64,000 bases of DNA from Bradyrhizobium sp. 1 (GCF_023073315.1 NZ_JADPJH010000033.1:695990-759989), one strand, 5' to 3'. Counted from the stretch's first letter, positions 1 to 8,546 are shown. A program made the numbers and translations. The notes: a model not told the origin generated them from the sequence alone.

Positions 1-333
1 CTGGTGCGGCCGTCCATTGTCGAGCGCGTTCGCCACCGCTTCCGACAGCGCCGTGGCGCAATCCGGCGACAGCTCCGCGACCGGGATGTCCCAACGCTCC
101 TCGCCGAGCCATTTCTGCACGTAGCGCCCGCTGCGCGACAGCTCCAGCGCACCGTCGTTCTTCAGCAGCGCAATGTGATCGGCGAGCCGCCCAAGGCTGC
201 CGAGCATCACGTCCTCATAGCGCGGCAGCCGGTCGCCCGGCTTCAACGCGGCACGCCATTTGCGCTGAAGCACCGGGATGTCGTCGAACATTTCGGTGGC
301 CGGTTTTCCCGGCATCTTCTTCGCGGCAGTCAT
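1..333 (-). CDS. N-terminal part of an unidentified protein (runs off the window)
   Basis: An open frame of 111 codons begins at the ATG at 333 and continues past base 1. It reads MTAAKKMPGKPATEMFDD and goes on through a segment with LPRYEDVMLGSLGRLADH. Codon use is normal for the region and there is no signal peptide. The style (RYEDVMLG, then a short helix and RSGRYVQKWLG) resembles the N-terminal PAS-like region of rhizobial sensory proteins, some of which carry GGDEF/EAL domains. That is only an impression, because the diagnostic part lies outside the window. Confidence 0.6.
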   Translation of the reverse strand, partial: MTAAKKMPGKPATEMFDDIPVLQRKWRAALKPGDRLPRYEDVMLGSLGRLADHIALLKNDGALELSRSGRYVQKWLGEERWDIPVAELSPDCATALSEAVANALDNGRPHQ

Positions 334-507
334 TGCAGTCCCCAACGCACTTTCCCCCGCGCATCCAATGCAGCCGCACTTAATGCCGTGTAAAAAGGAC
401 GCAGTTGCGCGCTCCATTCGGCGATTATGACAGTTTAAAGTCAGGTGTTGGTTAGTGCGCATTAGAGACTATGACGGCTGTGCAAAGGCGCTGCACTCTA
501 TCGGTGT

Positions 508-587
508 CGTCATTGCGAGCGCAGCGAAACAATCCAGAATCCCACCGCGGAAAGACTCTGGATTGCTTCGCTGCGCTCGCAATGACG
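508..587. repeat. Dispersed palindromic repeat, copy 1
   Basis: Two arms of about 31 bases (508-538 and 557-587) are near-perfect reverse complements, with a GAATCCCACCGCGGAAAG-type spacer. The arms contain CATTGCGAGCGCAGCGAA and its complement. A second copy lies at 44833-44912. I recognise this as a common intergenic palindrome in Bradyrhizobium. The transcript would form a long hairpin and could act as a terminator. Confidence 0.85.
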
Positions 588-619
588 GAGCGTGTGATTG
601 ATGGCGTCGCTTTTCAATT

Positions 620-1225
620 CGCACCTTCATCGCAGACGCACCTTCGCATCCTCGCGGCATGTTTTGCCCGAGCTTTGCTTCGCCGCCTCACCCTCCGATG
701 AAAGAGGGCGCAGGGAAGACCGGGTGCCGGCCGGGCACCCACGGTCCACTGTGCGGATGGCGGCAACAAGAATTTGCACAGCGGCATACAGGTGAAGCCT
801 AACAACCGGCCTTCCCTGCGCAATGGTTTTACGGCTTATGTCGCGCTCTCCCCGGGGAGCGATGCACTATTGCCCCCGTCGCCTTGCGGATGACTGATGC
901 GCGCACCCGGTCGGGCCGCCACATCACCGCAAGACTTGACGCACAGACCCCGGGCGTCAGGACCACACGATTTTGCCGTACGCCGATCGCACCGGTCGTG
1001 CGCGCGCGGACTTCGCTCACGGTTGCCCGCCCTGCGAAAGCCTTCGCGCCGATGTTATCAGCGTCCACCGCCGCCCGGCCCGCGTTCGTGACGATCGCGA
1101 TACGCCCCTCTTCCTTGGGCCGGGTTGCAGCGAGAGATACGTCGTTTCCGAATTTCTGTAAAGGCGAAAATTTGCGATACGCGGGTTGACCGACATGTTG
1201 GGTGTTTTGCCCGTCGGGCAACGCA
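620..1225. other. Non-coding stretch resembling a long dispersed Bradyrhizobium intergenic element
   Basis: No convincing gene is found between 334 and 1263. Open frames exist on both strands, but they have Arg/Pro/Ala-biased shadow composition and poor starts. Conceptual minus-strand translation contains the strings SPGRARHKP and WTVGARPAPGLPCAL, which I recall turning up in spurious predicted proteins of many Bradyrhizobium genomes. The arms GCAGGGAAGACCGG (about 710) and CCGGCCTTCCCTGC (about 811) pair across roughly 100 bases, so a folded RNA is possible. The palindromic TGCCCGTCGGGCA core sits near 1210. Identity as a repeat is from memory and must be tested by search. Confidence 0.4.
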
Positions 1226-1231
1226 AGCTCT

Positions 1232-1267
1232 TGTAGCCCGGATGGAGCGCAGCGCGAGTCAGGCTAC
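1232..1267. repeat. Short TAGCCCGGATGGAGCG-type palindromic repeat
   Basis: The sequence TGTAGCCCGGATGGAGCG followed by CAGCGCGAGTCAGGCTAC is a short imperfect inverted repeat of a type common in Bradyrhizobium. It overlaps the stop codon of the LysR gene at 1264-1266. A related, longer copy lies at 21936-22006, again exactly at a stop codon. Confidence 0.6.
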
Positions 1268-2124
1268 GGAGCCGTGCCCGCCAACTTTTCAATCACGAGA
1301 TCAAGCAGCGCGCGCAGGCGAGCGAGGCGCTTGAGGTCGCGGTGATAGCCGACATAGGTGTCGCGGCCGGGCGGGTTCGCGCCGATATCGAGCGCGACCA
1401 GGCGGCGGTCGCGGTCGCCGAGCAGACGCGGCAGCACCGCAAGCCCGCCGCCGCTCGCACAGAGTTCGGCCTGCGCCTGGCGGTTATTGCTGCGCGAGGC
1501 GATTTCCGCCTTCGGCAGCATGCGCTTCAGCCAGACCGCGTCGGGCATGTCGGCGAATTCGGCATTCATGGTCACGACGCGAACGCCGCTGCCATCACCG
1601 GCGCGCGGCGGCTTGCTGCCCTTCTTGCCGTAAAGCGCGTAGGGAATGTGCAGCAGCTTTCGCGAGATCACCTCGGGCTCGCCAAACGGCTTGATGCGAA
1701 AGACGAGATCGGCCTCGCGGCGCGGCAGGCTGTAGAGCCGCGCGTCGGTCAAGAGCTCGACAGTCACCTTGGGATGACGCTTGCCGAAGGCGGCGATCAC
1801 CGGCGACAGCATCACCGTCCCGAACCAGTCGGACGACGACAGGCGCAGCACGCCGTCGAGCTCGGTCTCCGCGCCGGTCGCATGCCGCTCCAGCGCCAGC
1901 GCCTCCTCCTCGATCCGCTCGGCGTGGCGCAGCACGGCCGTCCCTTCGTCGGTCAGAACAAAACCGTCGGCGGTGCGCTGGAACAGCGTCTGTCCTAATG
2001 CAGCTTCGAGCGCGCGCAGCCGCCGGCCCATGGTCGGCTGGGTCTGGCCGATTTTGCGCGCGGCAGCCCCTAACGTGCCTTCGCGCGCGACCGCCAGGAA
2101 GATGCGCAGATCGCTCCAGTCCAT
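1264..2124 (-). CDS. LysR-family transcriptional regulator
   Basis: The 286-residue protein starts MDWSDLRIFLAVAREGTLG. It has a typical LysR winged helix-turn-helix over about residues 1-60 (GAAARKIGQTQPTMGRRLRALE) and a periplasmic-binding-like effector domain from about 88 onward (DGVLRLSSSDWFGTVMLSPV). Length is normal for the family. It is transcribed divergently from the quinone oxidoreductase at 2227, with about 100 bases between them, the classic arrangement in which a LysR protein controls its neighbour. The inducer cannot be inferred. Confidence 0.93.
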   Translation of the reverse strand: MDWSDLRIFLAVAREGTLGAAARKIGQTQPTMGRRLRALEAALGQTLFQRTADGFVLTDEGTAVLRHAERIEEEALALERHATGAETELDGVLRLSSSDWFGTVMLSPVIAAFGKRHPKVTVELLTDARLYSLPRREADLVFRIKPFGEPEVISRKLLHIPYALYGKKGSKPPRAGDGSGVRVVTMNAEFADMPDAVWLKRMLPKAEIASRSNNRQAQAELCASGGGLAVLPRLLGDRDRRLVALDIGANPPGRDTYVGYHRDLKRLARLRALLDLVIEKLAGTAP

Positions 2125-2226
2125 CGGAAGCCCTCATACAAAAATGCACGGAAATCGTACATCCTTGTTCCTTCCCATGCAAAAAATCAGGGGCATATTG
2201 GAGGCCGACAACGGAGCAGGACGATC

Positions 2227-3219
2227 ATGACTGGAACATCGACGATGCGTGCAGCCGTTCTGGAAGCCCACAATGCTCCCTTACGGCTCTCAACCATCTC
2301 CACGCCCGAAATCGGCCCGCGCGAAGTGCTGGTCCGGGTGCGCGCGAGCGGGGTCAATCCGCTCGACACCAAGATCCATGCAGGCTCCGCGGCGCATGCG
2401 CGCCATCCGCTGCCCGCCATTCTGGGTATCGATCTCGCCGGCGTAATCGAGCAGACCGGACGCGACGTGACGCGGTTCAGTCCGGGCGACGAGGTCTACG
2501 GCATGACCGGCGGCGTCGGTGGCGTGCAGGGATCGCTGGCCGAATTCGCTGCAGTCGACGCCGACCTGCTGGCGCTCAAGCCCGCCAATCTCGGCATGCG
2601 GGAAGCGGCTGCCCTGCCCCTCATTGTCATCACGGCCTGGGAAGGGCTGATCGACCGCGCGTCACTCAAGGCCGGCCAGAAGGTCTTGATCCATGGCGGC
2701 GCCGGCGGCGTCGGCCATGTCGCGATCCAGATCGCGCGCGCCTTCGGAGCAGAGGTGTTTTCAACCGGATCGGCATTGCAGCGCGCGACGATCGAAGGTT
2801 TTGGCGCGGTCTTCATCGACCGCGACACCGCGGTTGAGACTTACGTGGCGGAGCATACCAGCGGCCGCGGCTTCGACATCGTCTACGACAGCGTCGGCGG
2901 CAAGGTACTCGACGCCTCCTTCGCAGCAGTGCGCCGCTTCGGCCATGTCGTGAGCGCACTTGGCTGGGGCACGCATGCGCTGGCGCCGCTGTCGTTTCGC
3001 GCTGCCAGCTATTCCGGCGTGTTCACGCTGCTGCCGCTGCTATCAGGCGAAGGCCGCGCGCACCACGGGGAGATCATGAGCGAGGCAACGCGCCTGGTGG
3101 AAGCCGGCAAGCTCGTGCCGCTGGTCGATGCAAGGCGATTCACGCTGGAGAGCGTTGGCGAGGCCTATGCGCTGATCAGGGATCACGCGGCGAAGGGCAA
3201 GCTGGTCGTGGATGTCTGA
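2227..3219 (+). CDS. Zinc-independent NAD(P)H quinone oxidoreductase-type MDR protein
   Basis: A 330-residue medium-chain dehydrogenase/reductase. The N-terminal GroES-like domain contains GVNPLDTKIHAG. The Rossmann fold has the nucleotide loop HGGAGGVGHVAIQIA at about 156-170. The Cys/His zinc ligands of classic alcohol dehydrogenases are absent, which points to the quinone oxidoreductase/crotonyl-CoA-reductase-like branch using NADPH. A second ATG lies six codons in. The gene is preceded by a GGAGCAGG ribosome site and is divergent from the LysR gene, its likely regulator. The substrate is unknown; reactive aldehydes or quinones are plausible. Confidence 0.9.
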   Translation: MTGTSTMRAAVLEAHNAPLRLSTISTPEIGPREVLVRVRASGVNPLDTKIHAGSAAHARHPLPAILGIDLAGVIEQTGRDVTRFSPGDEVYGMTGGVGGVQGSLAEFAAVDADLLALKPANLGMREAAALPLIVITAWEGLIDRASLKAGQKVLIHGGAGGVGHVAIQIARAFGAEVFSTGSALQRATIEGFGAVFIDRDTAVETYVAEHTSGRGFDIVYDSVGGKVLDASFAAVRRFGHVVSALGWGTHALAPLSFRAASYSGVFTLLPLLSGEGRAHHGEIMSEATRLVEAGKLVPLVDARRFTLESVGEAYALIRDHAAKGKLVVDV

Positions 3220-3258
3220 CGACTTGTAGCCCGCTCGCAAGGCAGCACGCGTGCGCGA

Positions 3259-3453
3259 CTAATCCTCGCTGGACGCAGCAAACCGATTGCGCAGATAGGC
3301 CTGCGACAACAGGAAGAACAATGCGCGCTCGCCATGATATTTGGCGGCCGGCCGGGTGCGCTCGAAGCCATCGGCAAATATCTTGCCGGACTGGTCGCAC
3401 ACCTGCCATCGCCAACCGAACCGCTTACGCCTGGTGAGGATCACTTCGTACAT
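3259..3453 (-). CDS. Small conserved-looking hypothetical protein
   Basis: A 64-residue protein, MYEVILTRRKRFGWRWQVCDQ and onward, basic and soluble, with a pattern (strand, W-x-W-x-V-C-D, G-F-E-R-T-R, A-x-Y-x-A-x-F-F-L-L) typical of small rhizobial proteins that handle or mimic a short beta-hairpin plus helix. No signal peptide or membrane segment. It is convergent with the quinone oxidoreductase. The ribosome site is weak. Function unknown. Confidence 0.55.
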   Translation of the reverse strand: MYEVILTRRKRFGWRWQVCDQSGKIFADGFERTRPAAKYHGERALFFLLSQAYLRNRFAASSED

Positions 3454-3964
3454 GCCGACGGGCTAGGTCCCCTGCTCCGCACCGGTCTCGCAAGCGCACA
3501 CGCCTGCTCCGGCCTCCCCCGTTAGACGGATACCCGACGTATAACCCAGCAGGACGGAAAGAGAATAAAATTGATTATCGGAATTACGTATCTTCCACCG
3601 GCTGCGCCGACGTTCGCGAAGCCTCTGGAATAAGACGATGCCGCCGGTGTTAGCCGGCCTTCCGACGCAGCTTGATAGCGCTGCCACGGGTCTTCAAATC
3701 GGAACACAAGACGCGAAGCCCGGTAAGCAAATGCTCACCGGGCCTTCATGCAAGATATGTTAGCGGCCGACCCGCGCCTGGAGATGGGCGGGATAGCGAT
3801 CACCTTCCACCGCGACGTTGGCCAGCACCTGCGCAGCGCGGGGTCACCTTCTTCGCTGCCGCATCTCGCCGAGCAGTTCAACCCGCGCCTGATTGGATTT
3901 TCGTGCGCTGGATGAGAAGCGCGGTACGCCGGGGCCCATGGCCGCGGCACGCCGATCCGAGAGA
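3454..3964. other. Gap with one hairpin and a possible gene remnant
   Basis: No credible gene is seen. A hairpin at 3718-3743 pairs GCCCGGT with ACCGGGC around an inner AGC/GCT stem. It lacks a clear T-run, so terminator activity is uncertain. On the minus strand at 3760-3831 there is a coding-like tail (AQVLANVAVEGDRYPAHLQ, ending at a TAA), but an in-frame TGA lies just upstream of it. It may be the last fragment of a decayed gene. Confidence 0.35.
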
Positions 3965-4018
3965 TGGGTCCCGGCTCTGCGCAGCAGCGCAAGAGCGCTG
4001 CAGCGCGTCCGGGACACG
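3965..4018. repeat. TGGGTCCCGGCTCTGCGC-type palindromic repeat, copy 1
   Basis: The block TGGGTCCCGGCTCTGCGCAG followed by CAGCGC and ending in GTCCGGGACACG is an imperfect palindrome. A near-identical copy lies at 8547-8600 and a divergent double copy at 8050-8186. It abuts the stop codon of the minus-strand gene at 4026 and may serve as its transcript end. Confidence 0.8.
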
Positions 4019-4025
4019 CGCGAAA

Positions 4026-5099
4026 CTAGCGCGCGACGACTTCGACTTCGCCGTCGACGCCGTTCACGACGTTGAAGCCGCGCTCGTAGACCTTGCCTTC
4101 GTTCTTGGCGATGGCGCGGTATTCGCCTTCGGAGAGCACGACGCGAGGAAAGGCGCCGATCGATTCCTTGATGACGTCGCCGCCGGGCGTCAGCACCGAC
4201 CAGGCGGTGTTGGCAAGCGCCTCGCCGCCTTTGTCGCTGACGAGCTTGAGCGTGATCACGGCGGCGCGGTGGGTGATGGTGACGTCGGTGAGCTTGCCCG
4301 CCTGGACGCGGATGTCCGAGCGCACCACCGAGTTCGCATCACCGTAATTGGAGATGATGTAGTAGGTGCCCTCAGGGATCAGCACGACGTCGCCGGCCGC
4401 GACGTTCGGCACCAGCGAGGCGCGCTCGCCGGACTCGAACTGGCTGCCCTTGTAGATCGCGAACGAGATCTGATTCTGCGGAATGCGGCTGGTGCCGACC
4501 CGGCCCTCGATGCGCAGGCCGCCGGCCGGCAGCACGAAGGATTCGCGATCGGTCTCGGCCTTCAGGCTGACGGTGCGCACCGCGCTGACGAGGCCGAAGG
4601 CGACGTGCACGACGTAATTGCCGGGCGGCAGCACGATGTTCGGCGTGGCGTTGCGGTCCTCGCGGATCAGCTTGAAGGTGCCGTTCTCGTCGGGACGGTC
4701 GGCGAACACCCGCCAGACCAGGCCGCTGGTGATCGCCGGGGTGTCCTTGCCGTATTTCGCGGTCAGCGACAGCACGCCCTGTCCGGGCACGGCCGCGTTG
4801 AGCGGCGGGGCCGACGGCACGGTCGTGACGGCTGGCGGCGGCATGCTCGGCGTCACCGGCTGCGCCAGGGTCGGCGGCAGGCTCAGCGGGCCGGCCCCCG
4901 GACCCGAGGGCGGCGCGAGGCTCACGGCGCCGCCGGGATCGGGCACCGAAGCGGGCGGCACCGGCGGCGGACGATCGGAGAAAAGCTGCGCCTGCGCAGG
5001 ACCTTGAGCGAGGGTAACAAGGCACGCAGCAAGGATCAGCGCCGGCAGCAGCCTGCCGCTGCGCCGCCATCCGATGATGCCGTCACCCCCGCGTGTCAT
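4026..5099 (-). CDS. Exported proline-rich protein with beta-sandwich-like repeats
   Basis: A 357-residue protein. Residues 1-37 form a signal peptide with the run LLPALILAACLVTLAQGPAQA and an AQA cleavage site. The C of LAACL is inside the hydrophobic core and is not a good lipobox. A Pro/Ala/Gly-rich linker covers about residues 38-105. The rest is beta-rich, with repeating units such as NIVLPPGNYVVHVAFG, LIPEGTYYIISNYGD and VVLSEGEYRAIAKNEG. These resemble carboxypeptidase-regulatory-like or invasin-type beta folds. It probably sits in the periplasm or on the outer membrane. Function unknown; no enzyme motif is seen. Confidence 0.8.
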   Translation of the reverse strand: MTRGGDGIIGWRRSGRLLPALILAACLVTLAQGPAQAQLFSDRPPPVPPASVPDPGGAVSLAPPSGPGAGPLSLPPTLAQPVTPSMPPPAVTTVPSAPPLNAAVPGQGVLSLTAKYGKDTPAITSGLVWRVFADRPDENGTFKLIREDRNATPNIVLPPGNYVVHVAFGLVSAVRTVSLKAETDRESFVLPAGGLRIEGRVGTSRIPQNQISFAIYKGSQFESGERASLVPNVAAGDVVLIPEGTYYIISNYGDANSVVRSDIRVQAGKLTDVTITHRAAVITLKLVSDKGGEALANTAWSVLTPGGDVIKESIGAFPRVVLSEGEYRAIAKNEGKVYERGFNVVNGVDGEVEVVAR

Positions 5100-5349
5100 G
5101 TCACCTGCTTTTCACCGAAAACGCGGCAAATTCAAGCCTCTGATATCCCAAGAAATACGGCTCCGATACGGTTCTATGGAACCCACCTGACGCCTGCGTG
5201 ATTAGAGGAGAGGCAACCGTCCCTCGCCATACTCCTGCCCAGCGCCCTCCCCAAAGCGGCATAAACCATGCTTCGCCCCGGAGATGGCGGAGTGCAAGTG
5301 CGGTGCCTAGTCTGACGACGCGGGCTGGCCCCGGCGTAGGAGAGTTTTA

Positions 5350-6405
5350 GTGCTGGACATCTTGAAGGGTCGGAGCGCGAACGGCTCGAACGGCGAAAAG
5401 GTCGGCGAGAAGATTGGCTTGGGTAGCATCCGCCGCCCGGTCATCGGCCTCGCACTCGGTGGCGGCGCGGCGCGCGGCTTTGCCCATATCGGAATCCTGA
5501 GAACCCTGGCGGCCAATGGCATCGTGCCCGACGTCGTGGTCGGGACCTCGATCGGCGCCGTGGTCGGCGGCCTCCATGCGGCCGGCCGGCTCGATACGCT
5601 GGAGGAGTGGGGACGTAGCCTGCAAGGGATGCGCAACATCCTCGGCTATCTCGACATCCGCCTCAACGGCTCCGGCCTGCTCGGCGGCGAGAAGTTGGCA
5701 AACCGCCTCGAGGAAGCGGTTGGCGAGACCCTGATCGAGGACCTCCCCATCAAGTTCGCCTCCGTCGCGACCGAGGTCCGTACCGGGCACGAGATCTGGC
5801 TGACGCATGGCCGCTTGGTCGACGCGATGCGCGCCTCCTACGCCCTGCCCGGCATCTTCCAGCCCATGCTGATCGGCGACCGCTGGCTGGTCGACGGCAC
5901 GCTGGTGAATCCGGTGCCGGTCTCGGCCGCCCGTGCGCTTGGCGCCGAAATCGTCATCGCCGCAAATCTTTCCAGCGACATCTTCACCCATTCCACGACG
6001 ATCTATGCGCATGGCGCGATGCCGCAGCCGGTCGCGGCCGAGCCCGAAGAGACGACCGCCAAGCGGCGCTTTCCACGGCTGTTCTCGCCGGAGAAAACCA
6101 TGAAGCGCGAGTTCTTCGGCAGCGGCGGACGGCCCGGCATCTCCTCGGTGATGGTCGATGCCTTCAACATCATGCAGGACCGCATTACGCGCGCCCGCCT
6201 TGCCGGCGATCCGCCGGACCTTCTGATCACGCCGCGGGTCGGCCAGTTCGGCTGGTTCGACTTCCACCGCAGCGAGGATCTGATCGCGCACGGCACGCGC
6301 GCCGCCGAGCGCGCGCTGGAGTCGATCCAGGAAGCGATCGCGGTGCTCGCACCTGCCACCGCGGGCAGCGCACCCAAAGCGGACGAGCGAGAGGCGGACG
6401 CGTAA
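5350..6405 (+). CDS. Patatin-like phospholipase (RssA/NTE type)
   Basis: A 351-residue protein starting at GTG 5350, preceded by a GTAGGAGAG ribosome site about seven bases away. The patatin signature is complete: oxyanion glycine loop GGGAARG at 37-43, nucleophile elbow GTSIG at 65-69 (Ser67), and the second dyad residue Asp182 in VDGTLVNP. There is no signal peptide, so it probably acts on phospholipid or acyl ester from the cytoplasmic side. The gene is convergent with the CBS gene, leaving only seven bases between stop codons. Confidence 0.92.
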   Translation: MLDILKGRSANGSNGEKVGEKIGLGSIRRPVIGLALGGGAARGFAHIGILRTLAANGIVPDVVVGTSIGAVVGGLHAAGRLDTLEEWGRSLQGMRNILGYLDIRLNGSGLLGGEKLANRLEEAVGETLIEDLPIKFASVATEVRTGHEIWLTHGRLVDAMRASYALPGIFQPMLIGDRWLVDGTLVNPVPVSAARALGAEIVIAANLSSDIFTHSTTIYAHGAMPQPVAAEPEETTAKRRFPRLFSPEKTMKREFFGSGGRPGISSVMVDAFNIMQDRITRARLAGDPPDLLITPRVGQFGWFDFHRSEDLIAHGTRAAERALESIQEAIAVLAPATAGSAPKADEREADA

Positions 6406-6412
6406 AGTCCGC

Positions 6413-6841
6413 TCAGGCCGTCTTGATGTAGTCGCGCAGGGCTTCCTGCTCGTTCTCGTATTCCTGGACGCGGCGCTTGACGATGTCGCCGATCGAGATC
6501 AGGCCGACCACCTTGCCGTTGTCCACCACAGGCAGATGGCGGAACTTGCCTGTGGTCATCATCTCCATGAGCTCGGCGACCGTGTCGGTCTCCTTGCAGG
6601 TGACGACCTTGCGGGTCATGACCTGAGAGACCGGCTCCTCCAGCGCGGCGGCGCCGCGCTCGCCGATCGCGCGCACGATGTCGCGCTCGGACAGGATGCC
6701 GTCGAGCCGGCTCTGGTTCATCACCAGCACCGCGCCGATCTTCTTCTCACCGAGCAGCTTTGCCGCGGCCGACAGCTTGGCGTCCGGCTCGACGCTCATG
6801 ATCTGGTGGCCCTTGGTATTGAGAATGGAACGTACCGTCAT
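6413..6841 (-). CDS. Two-CBS-domain protein
   Basis: A 142-residue protein made almost only of a CBS pair: one unit at about residues 8-62 (GAVLVMNQSRLDGILSERDI) and one at about 72-128 (RHLPVVDNGKVVGLISIGDI). Stand-alone CBS pairs bind adenine nucleotides such as AMP, ATP or S-adenosylmethionine and act as energy sensors. No attached enzyme or channel is present, so its partner is unknown. Upstream lies a dispersed palindrome at 6976-7029. Confidence 0.93.
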   Translation of the reverse strand: MTVRSILNTKGHQIMSVEPDAKLSAAAKLLGEKKIGAVLVMNQSRLDGILSERDIVRAIGERGAAALEEPVSQVMTRKVVTCKETDTVAELMEMMTTGKFRHLPVVDNGKVVGLISIGDIVKRRVQEYENEQEALRDYIKTA

Positions 6842-6975
6842 TGTCGCCTCCCTGAATCGGAGCCGTCCGCCTTTTGGCGGTCCGGACTTGTTCGCGAGTC
6901 TTCAACTAACAGTTTCAGCGCCGGTTTCACGCTCGGGCGCTTTGCGAAGCATCGCTTCGTTATCGCTTCGTTATT

Positions 6976-7029
6976 GTTTGAGCATGATCTTACCGGAAAA
7001 CCGCTGCACACTTTTCCGGATCATGCTCG
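6976..7029. repeat. AGCATGATC-type palindromic repeat, copy 1
   Basis: Inverted repeat reading GAGCATGATCTTACCGGAAA to CTTTTCCGGATCATGCTC. It is the widespread Rhizobiales intergenic palindrome. A second copy lies at 30604-30659. It sits between the CBS gene promoter region and the 3-prime end of the rhomboid gene. Confidence 0.85.
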
Positions 7030-7100
7030 AGCAGCTTGTCGCTTCGGAACATTCTTCCCGAGAATGATGGATGAATTCGGGCCGCGCCGCAAGCGCCGCT

Positions 7101-8003
7101 TCAAATACGGTCTGAAACGTCCTGTGATGACGCATCCGCAGCATCGCTTCGCACGCGCGGCACGGGATCGAACAGCGCGAACAGCAGGAGGCCGGCGAGG
7201 AAGCCGCCGATATGGGCCTGCCAGGCGACGCTCGTGGTCTCGGCATCGACCCCGATCGCGCCGACGCCGAAGATGATGTTGACGCCGAACCACACCGCGA
7301 GGAAGCCGAGCATGCGCCCGTCGCGCAGCGCGCGCGACAGCGGCAATGCGGGAACCTTTGCGGCGGTATCGGCGTCCGAACGGGTGAACGACAGGAAGCT
7401 GCCGCGCCCGAACGCGAAGCGGATCGCGGCTGCCATCGCTCCCGACACCGAGGCCGAGGCGCCGATCATCGGCGCCACCGCATGCTCATGGGTGACGAGA
7501 TGGGCGAGCGCGCCGGCCGCCGCCGTCACCGCCATGAACACGAAGAACCTGACAGCGCCGAAGCGCCGCGCCAGCGCGCTGCCGAACGGCAGCAGCCACA
7601 GCACGTTGAAGCCGATATGGGTGAGATTGGCGTGCAGCAGCGAATAGGTGACGAAGGTCCAGACCTTTGCGCCGGCGCCACCCGGAATCTCCAGATTGAG
7701 CAGCGAGGAATCGTAGCGCTTCGGGATGAAGCCGAAAACGTCGATGGTCCAGTTCTCGAGCTCCGGCGGCAGCAGCACCCGCAGATGGATCACCGCCAGC
7801 AGCACGATATAGGCGGTCAACGCGAACGGCAGCGTCAGGATCGGCTCGCGCGGAGCCTCCTCGGTGACGGCCGGCAGGGCCGGCTGAGGATCTTGCGGCG
7901 ACGAATCTTGCGGCGGGGAATCCAAGGCAGCTTCGCTTTCAGGCGCAATCGGCGCGACAGCCTTGGAGATAGTCGCCTTTGCCGGCCTTGCGCAAGTGCA
8001 CAA
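7101..8003 (-). CDS. Rhomboid-family intramembrane serine protease
   Basis: The protein has a Pro/Glu/Ser-rich cytoplasmic N-terminus and then about six membrane spans. Family marks are LLHANLTHIGFNVLWLLPFG (His and Asn of the oxyanion region), the nucleophile segment PMIGASASVSGAMAAA, and the catalytic His in AWQAHIGGFLAGLLLF. The usual GxSG is GASA here. The open frame extends to 8210, but that part is the translated repeat at 8050-8186 and contains no plausible native start. I place the start at the TTG at 8003; this is uncertain and the true start may be up to about 60 bases away. The product is in the inner membrane; substrates are unknown. Confidence 0.85.
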   Translation of the reverse strand: MCTCARPAKATISKAVAPIAPESEAALDSPPQDSSPQDPQPALPAVTEEAPREPILTLPFALTAYIVLLAVIHLRVLLPPELENWTIDVFGFIPKRYDSSLLNLEIPGGAGAKVWTFVTYSLLHANLTHIGFNVLWLLPFGSALARRFGAVRFFVFMAVTAAAGALAHLVTHEHAVAPMIGASASVSGAMAAAIRFAFGRGSFLSFTRSDADTAAKVPALPLSRALRDGRMLGFLAVWFGVNIIFGVGAIGVDAETTSVAWQAHIGGFLAGLLLFALFDPVPRVRSDAADASSQDVSDRI

Positions 8004-8049
8004 AAGGAAATCGTGAAAGGGGGCGCCCTCATTTTCGACACGGTGCGAG

Positions 8050-8186
8050 ATGCTGGGCCCGGCTCTGCAGCGGACCGTTGAAGAAGGGCTGCGCTGCGTC
8101 CGGGGCGCGACAGCCGGCACCGGCCAGTCTCGTGTCCCGGACAAGGTGCGGCACGAAGTGACGCGCCGCAGAGCCGGGACCCAGCT
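8050..8186. repeat. Divergent double copy of the GGCTCTGC/GTCCGGGAC repeat
   Basis: Two oppositely oriented elements related to those at 3965 and 8547: CTGGGCCCGGCTCTGCAG near 8052 and its inverse GCCGCAGAGCCGGGACCCAG near 8166, with CGTGTCCCGGAC between them. It lies between the divergent rhomboid and GIY-YIG genes and artificially lengthens the open frames of both. Confidence 0.65.
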
Positions 8187-8242
8187 TGGCGGCAACCTCG
8201 AACCGTGCAATTTTAGGTAGTTCCAATTTCCGGCTCACGCCA

Positions 8243-8545
8243 ATGCAAGCCGCCTTCTTCGTCTACATCCTCGCGAGCAAACGAAACGGCACACTCTATG
8301 TCGGCGTGACCAACGACATCTCGCGCCGGATGGCCACACACAAGGCCAAGCTCGTTCCGGGGTTCACGAAACAGTATGACGTGACCCTGCTGGTCTATTT
8401 CGAGACTTATGAATCCATCCTGGAGGCAAGGGCGCGCGAGCATTCGCTGAAGCGGTGGCGACGCGCCTGGAAACTCAAGCTGATCGAAGACCTCAATCCG
8501 GACTGGCGCGACCTCACCGATGAATTGAATTCGCTGGCAGGCTGA
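8243..8545 (+). CDS. GIY-YIG nuclease superfamily protein
   Basis: About 100 residues from the ATG at 8243 (MQAAFFVYILASKRNGTLYVG). It carries the GIY-YIG core as VYIL then YVGVTND, the conserved Arg in ISRRMATHKAK, and the downstream Glu in ILEARAREHSLKRWRRAWK. This is the small stand-alone UPF0213/YhbQ-like group, sometimes called excinuclease-like. The earlier in-frame ATG at 8186 lies in the repeat and is not favoured. Role unknown; DNA repair or structure-specific cleavage is the usual guess. Confidence 0.88.
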   Translation: MQAAFFVYILASKRNGTLYVGVTNDISRRMATHKAKLVPGFTKQYDVTLLVYFETYESILEARAREHSLKRWRRAWKLKLIEDLNPDWRDLTDELNSLAG

Positions 8546-8546
8546 C

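Noticed and set aside
700..830. Possible riboswitch, because of GGGAAGACCGGGTGCC-like blocks
   Set aside because: Key conserved elements of the cobalamin and other riboswitches are missing and no regulated gene follows.
3672..5201. Long plus-strand open frame of 509 codons opposite the exported proline-rich gene
   Set aside because: It is an antisense shadow: Arg/Ala/Asp-rich with no start signals, while the minus strand has a signal peptide and normal protein pattern.
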